From Fimenecus sp964614605 (lineage in GTDB: Bacteria > Bacillota > Clostridia > Oscillospirales > Acutalibacteraceae): a DNA stretch of 64,000 nt. The position numbers and the translations under genes are program-made. How positions within the stretch are numbered: the first letter of the stretch is position 1; each line of letters opens with the position of its first letter. Of this stretch, positions 60,524-64,000 are shown in pieces. Location: the NCBI GenBank assembly GCA_964614605.1, contig CAZTLU010000001.1, positions 1 through 64,000 on the forward strand. The letters are read 5' to 3'. The notes below the pieces were generated by a model that had not been told where the DNA came from, made no database searches, and worked only from the letters and a program-made list of their open reading frames with translations.

Positions 60524-61179
60524 TTCTTTAACTCCCCTACTGTTTTTTCAAGTTCTTCGCAATCTTTTTCAGCTCTTTTTAATGCAACAAGCTTTTTGTT
60601 ATATTTCTCATAAATATGATTAAGATATATTTTTGAAGCTTCGTCATCATTAGAAGTCAGTTTACCAACAATTAAATCAAAATTGGTATAATCAATTTTT
60701 TCCCCGCCATAATATGCGCTGATTATTATGTAAAGCTTGTCTTTGTCTTGTACTGCAACTTCTTTATCAATTTGAAAGCCATTGTCTAAAAGAGTTTTTC
60801 TCAATTCTTCAGTATGAGTCATAGGCTGAAGAATCAAATGAATGTCAGTATTTTTAAGCCATTCTGTTCGCTCTACGAATTGAGCGATGAGCAATCCGCC
60901 CATACCTGCAACGGCAATTTCATTAACTTCACCGGCGGTAAAATTATCAAGTCCGTCAGATAAACGAAGTTGAATTTTTTCGGTAAGATTATATACTTCG
61001 GCAGTTTCTCTTGCGTTTTCAAGAGGACCTTTACGCAAATCTGCGGCAATGGCATTATCAATTATACCGTTTTTTATGAGATAAACGGGCAAATATGCAT
61101 GGTCTGTACCGATATCGGCAAATTTTGTGCCATTTCGTATCAAACCCGCCACCGCAGAAAGTCTTTTATCTAATTGCAT
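60511..61179 (-). CDS. trmK: tRNA (adenine-22-N1)-methyltransferase TrmK
   Basis: Methylates A22 in tRNA. The 222-residue protein starts with the family block LDKRLSAVAGLI and has FADIGTDHAYLPVYLI (SAM loop, about 20-35), VAGMGG and LILQPMTHTE. A C-terminal helical tail of about 60 residues is typical. GGCGGTGA precedes the ATG. It heads the unit with the Nif3-family gene and rqcH. Confidence 0.93.
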   Translation of the reverse strand: MQLDKRLSAVAGLIRNGTKFADIGTDHAYLPVYLIKNGIIDNAIAADLRKGPLENARETAEVYNLTEKIQLRLSDGLDNFTAGEVNEIAVAGMGGLLIAQFVERTEWLKNTDIHLILQPMTHTEELRKTLLDNGFQIDKEVAVQDKDKLYIIISAYYGGEKIDYTNFDLIVGKLTSNDDEASKIYLNHIYEKYNKKLVALKRAEKDCEELEKTVGELKKWQL

Positions 61180-61197
61180 ATAATCACCGCCTTTTAA

Positions 61198-61236
61198 GAA
61201 AATCCCCCTATGTTATATAGGGGGAGATTTTTTAAT
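61198..61236 (-). terminator. Terminator after the DUF1858 gene
   Basis: Perfect 9-bp stem TCCCCCTAT (61203-61211) with ATAGGGGGA (61217-61225); on the minus strand it is followed by TTTTCTT. It lies directly after the DUF1858 stop and before trmK. A T-run on the plus side makes it potentially bidirectional. Confidence 0.82.
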
Positions 61237-61448
61237 TATTTGCTTGCGTTTTCTTTTAGAAATTCGTTAATTCCTGCAACGAATTCATCGGGGTCAACAC
61301 CGTGAACCATACAAGCCTGCTCAACAGTTTCCCCTCTTGCTGATGGACAGCCAAGGCAATGCATACCGAGATTAAGGAAAAACGGTACAGTTTCTCTTGC
61401 ATTATCAAGAATTTCGCCGATGTTCATATCTTTAGTAACCTGAAACAT
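61236..61448 (-). CDS. DUF1858 domain small protein
   Basis: A 70-residue DUF1858 protein. The CLGCP segment (Cys near 31 and 34) is the family hallmark, suggesting an iron-sulfur or redox contact, and is followed by GETVEQACMVHGVDPDEFV. Such proteins appear alone or next to hybrid-cluster or radical enzymes; function unknown. AAAGGAG precedes the ATG. Its promoter is not obvious; a long hairpin element lies immediately upstream. Confidence 0.87.
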   Translation of the reverse strand: MFQVTKDMNIGEILDNARETVPFFLNLGMHCLGCPSARGETVEQACMVHGVDPDEFVAGINEFLKENASK

Positions 61449-61462
61449 TTTTATTCTCCTTT

Positions 61463-61624
61463 AGTAACTGCTGATTTAATCGGGTTGCGATTATCAGCGA
61501 GATAGTTTTTGCCAGAAGCGTCAAAAAACGCAGGCAATACTTTGTGTATTAACGAGTATTTTTGGCGTTTCTGACGGAAAAGTAGCCGCTGTGAATTGTG
61601 ATTTTGATTTAATCAGTGGTTACT
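61463..61624. repeat. 162-base imperfect inverted-repeat (hairpin) element
   Basis: Outer arms 61463-61481 and 61606-61624 pair over 19 bases with three imperfect positions. Inner arms 61513-61527 and 61559-61573 pair over 15 bases with two G-U pairs. A small AATAC/GTATT stem lies in the loop, and CAGCG/CGCTG adds pairing between the arms. The whole segment can fold as one long hairpin. Its right arm includes the last four codons and the stop of ileS. This resembles a MITE or another palindromic element, but I found no second copy in this window. Confidence 0.65.
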
Positions 61625-64000
61625 TTAATAACTGATACAGTAACCTTTTTGTCGTTTACTGTGAACTCGTTTGAATAATCAGCATTCATTTCTGCGTTGA
61701 GAACAAGACTATCTGCGAGAAGCTCACTCGCAACATAGCTGAGCTTTTCTGTAAGTGCACTAATGATAAACTCGTCATCAACTGTGATTGAAGCCTTAAT
61801 GCGCTGTTCAACCTGATAGCCTGCATCTTTACGAGCAACCTGGCACTGACGGATAATGTCACGTACAACGCCTTCTTTGAGGAGCTCGTCTGTAAGCACA
61901 ACATCAAGTGCTACTACACATTCAGTTGCAAACTCTGCAGAAACAATACCCTTCTTTGTTTTTGACTGAACATTGAAGATTGAAGAATCAAACTTTTCTT
62001 CCCAACCGGGAACTGAAACCTCACCACCAACAACTACTGCCGCTGTAAGTGCTGACATTTCGTCTTCTGAAAGAGCTTCAAGAGTCTGCTTCATCTTGTT
62101 AACATTCTGCTTAAGAACTGCGCCTGCAACCTTGAAGTTAACAGTTAAGAACTTATCTTCAAGAACATTAACATCGTCAATATATTCGATAGCTTTGATA
62201 TTGAGCTCATCAAGAATATTCTTTTCAAATGTCTTGATTTTATCCGCTTTATCACTGTCACAGCATACGAAAAGCTTTGCAAGGGGCTGACGAACCTTAA
62301 TCTGCTGCTCGTTACGAAGTCGCATTGCTACTGCAATTACTTCGCGTGCAAGAGCTGTCTGCTCGATAATACCGTCATCTTCAACACCTTGGAGCTCTGT
62401 AGGCCAATCACTTAAATGAACTGACTCTGCAACTGTTGCATCACACTTCTTAATAAGCTTCTGCCAGATATACTCTGTCATGAATGGCATAATTGGAGCC
62501 ATAACCTGTGTGCAAACTTTAAGTGCATTGAAGAGTGTCCAATATGCAACCATCTTATCCTGCTCGTCGCCTGTTTTCCAAAAACGACGGCGGTTTGTTC
62601 TGATATACCAGTTAGAAATATCATCAACAAATGCTTCAAAATCTTTAACAAGTGCGAATGCTTTATAATCATCCATAGAAGCAGTTGATTTTTTGATAAA
62701 CTCGTTTGTTCTGACAAGAAGCCACTTATCAGTTGGTGTTAATTTTGAGAAATCAACTTTATAATCTGCAAAGTTGGGCTTATCAATCTGTGCATAGGTA
62801 TCAAAGAATGTATAAATATTCCAGAAACCGAGCATCTTTCTTCTTGCTTCATCACCAAGGTTGTAACCGAAACGAACATCATTGGTATTCGGTGCACTTG
62901 CATAGAGGTAACGAACTGTATCAGCACCGATTTTCTCTGCAGCCTCGTCAAACTTAATCATAAAGCCTGTCTTTGAGAACTTTGAGCCATCCTCTGAAAC
63001 AACCATACCGTTGGTAACAACTCTTTCATAAGGTGCTTTACCAACAAGAACAGTACTCATAAACAGCATTGAATAGAACCAAAGTCTAACCTGCTCGTGC
63101 ATTTCTGTAACCCACTCTGCAGGGAAGTTCTTTTCCCATGCTTCGCGGTCTGTGAAATATCCAAGTGTTGAGAATGGAACAATACCCGCGTCAAGCCAAA
63201 CATCACCGATATCTGAAACACGAGATACCTCTTTGCCGCAATGCTCACACTTAATCTTAACATCATCAACCCAAGGTCTGTGAAGCTCGGGAAGTGCATC
63301 AACAAGAGCTGGGTCAACAGCCTTTTCGCGAAGTTCATCTTTTGAACCAACAACTGTGATATGACCACAACTACACGGATAGAAAGGAAGTGGCATTCCA
63401 TAATAACGCTTACGAGAAATATTCCAGTCACCCATATTTGTAAGCCAGTCATTCATACGCTTACCGTTTGAAGCAGGCTCCCATTTAACTGAATTTGCAC
63501 ATTCAATAAGTTTAGGTTTGATTTCACTTGTTTTAATGTACCAAGCAGGAACAAGACGGAAAACGATTTCGCTCTTACATCTCCAGCATACCGGGTAGCT
63601 GTGTTCGTGTGGTTCAACTTTATAAAGTTTATTCTGTTCATCGAGTTTTGCGAACACTTCGTCAGCGATTGTGTGGCTGTCTTTACCTGTCATCCATCCG
63701 AAGCCTTCAAGATAGATACCCATATCGTCAATTGGCATTACCTTTGGAAGACCGAGTCTTTCACCAAGCTCAAAGTCTTCGATACCGCAACCGGGAGCAA
63801 TATGAACAACACCTGTACCTTCGTCAGCTGCAACATCTTCCCAAGCTACAATTTTGTGCTCAAAGCCCTGCTGTGCCTCAATATCAGCAAAGCAAGTTTC
63901 GTAATGAAGACCAACAAGTTCGTCACCCTTAAGTGCGCGAACAACCTCAAGCTTATCGTCACCAAGATATTTAATAGCATTCTTAGCGAGAATGAGTGTC
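61609..64000 (-). CDS. ileS: Isoleucyl-tRNA synthetase, C-terminal 797 residues (partial)
   Basis: Class I synthetase; the frame is open through the window edge, so the N-terminal HIGH region is missing. Visible parts: the editing domain (DEGTGVVHIAPGCGIEDFELG), CWRCKSEIVFRL, the zinc-like CSCGH and CEHCGK segments, WLDAGIVPFSTLGY, and the signature loop SKFSKTGFMIKFDE in place of KMSKS, with both lysines kept. The long anticodon-binding C-terminus follows. An internal ATG at 63738 is not the start because the upstream codons are fully IleS-like. The stop lies in the arm of the hairpin element. No T-box can be judged because the 5' end is outside. Confidence 0.9.
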   Translation of the reverse strand, partial: TLILAKNAIKYLGDDKLEVVRALKGDELVGLHYETCFADIEAQQGFEHKIVAWEDVAADEGTGVVHIAPGCGIEDFELGERLGLPKVMPIDDMGIYLEGFGWMTGKDSHTIADEVFAKLDEQNKLYKVEPHEHSYPVCWRCKSEIVFRLVPAWYIKTSEIKPKLIECANSVKWEPASNGKRMNDWLTNMGDWNISRKRYYGMPLPFYPCSCGHITVVGSKDELREKAVDPALVDALPELHRPWVDDVKIKCEHCGKEVSRVSDIGDVWLDAGIVPFSTLGYFTDREAWEKNFPAEWVTEMHEQVRLWFYSMLFMSTVLVGKAPYERVVTNGMVVSEDGSKFSKTGFMIKFDEAAEKIGADTVRYLYASAPNTNDVRFGYNLGDEARRKMLGFWNIYTFFDTYAQIDKPNFADYKVDFSKLTPTDKWLLVRTNEFIKKSTASMDDYKAFALVKDFEAFVDDISNWYIRTNRRRFWKTGDEQDKMVAYWTLFNALKVCTQVMAPIMPFMTEYIWQKLIKKCDATVAESVHLSDWPTELQGVEDDGIIEQTALAREVIAVAMRLRNEQQIKVRQPLAKLFVCCDSDKADKIKTFEKNILDELNIKAIEYIDDVNVLEDKFLTVNFKVAGAVLKQNVNKMKQTLEALSEDEMSALTAAVVVGGEVSVPGWEEKFDSSIFNVQSKTKKGIVSAEFATECVVALDVVLTDELLKEGVVRDIIRQCQVARKDAGYQVEQRIKASITVDDEFIISALTEKLSYVASELLADSLVLNAEMNADYSNEFTVNDKKVTVSVIKVTTD

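Noticed and set aside
61609..63738. IleS beginning at the ATG at 63738
   Set aside because: The frame remains open and IleS-like to the window edge, including the editing-domain DEGTGVVHIAPG motif, so this methionine is internal.
1..64000. CRISPR arrays, tRNA or rRNA genes, phage or transposase genes
   Set aside because: I read the gaps for repeated spacer patterns, tRNA-like cloverleaf sequences and mobility genes and saw none.

Overview
The window is AT-rich, densely packed chromosome from an anaerobic, spore-forming member of the Clostridia. It most resembles the Oscillospiraceae/Ruminococcaceae type found in gut communities. This rests on: PerR next to a 'reverse' rubrerythrin; sporulation genes (spoVM, a YtfJ/GerW homologue, a DacB/DacF-type carboxypeptidase in the scpA-scpB neighbourhood); a secreted glucosaminidase ending in a type I dockerin; a type Ic aspartate aminotransferase; and Bacillus/Clostridium-type gene order. 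A 100-base N run lies inside mreB, so this is a draft scaffold, quite possibly metagenome-derived. I saw no phage, transposase, CRISPR array, rRNA or tRNA.

Layout. 1-2.2 kb (minus): a GH28-like beta-helix enzyme and a hexapeptide acetyltransferase. 2.3-5.1 kb (plus): asnB and ldh. 5.1-8.2 kb (minus): typA then mreB, whose 3' end is disrupted by the gap. 8.3-11.1 kb (plus): a DUF4091 protein and a RodA/FtsW-type SEDS protein. 11.2-16.0 kb (minus): an XRE regulator, then the unit divIVA-like / fumarase beta subunit / pcrA. 16.2-17.2 kb (plus): a membrane-anchored alpha/beta hydrolase. 17.2-20.5 kb (minus): the dockerin glucosaminidase and a GHL10-family lipoprotein. 20.6-22.2 kb (plus): perR-rbr behind a consensus promoter and a perfect palindromic operator, then a PepSY lipoprotein.

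From 50.35 kb down to 22.23 kb on the minus strand there are about 33 genes with no gap over 55 bases. In transcription order they are: DUF3343 protein, cysteine desulfurase, cdaA, cdaR, an FG-GAP-like lipoprotein, response regulator, histidine kinase, DUF1385 protein, prmC, an M50 protease, scpA, scpB, DUF2953 protein, ytfJ, dacF, rluB, a small GNAT-like protein, yicC, remA, gmk, rpoZ, priA, def, fmt, a zinc protease, rsmB, rlmN, prpC, prkC, rsgA, thiN, a 49-residue membrane peptide and spoVM. This combines c-di-AMP synthesis, chromosome segregation, spore wall and coat functions, translation start and quality control, and PASTA-kinase signalling. The last two genes are very short and easily missed.

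50.4-54.3 kb (minus): aspartate aminotransferase, ispD, ispF, and a separate sulfatase. 54.4-58.0 kb (plus): manA, an FMN riboswitch with ribU, a SAM-I riboswitch with metK, and a DUF378 protein. 58.0-64.0 kb (minus): trmK, a Nif3-family gene and rqcH; a DUF1858 protein; and ileS, which runs off the right edge. A 162-base imperfect hairpin element lies between ileS and the DUF1858 gene.

Many starts here are TTG or GTG placed after a strong Shine-Dalgarno sequence. I moved several starts inward on that basis and gave the reason in each entry.
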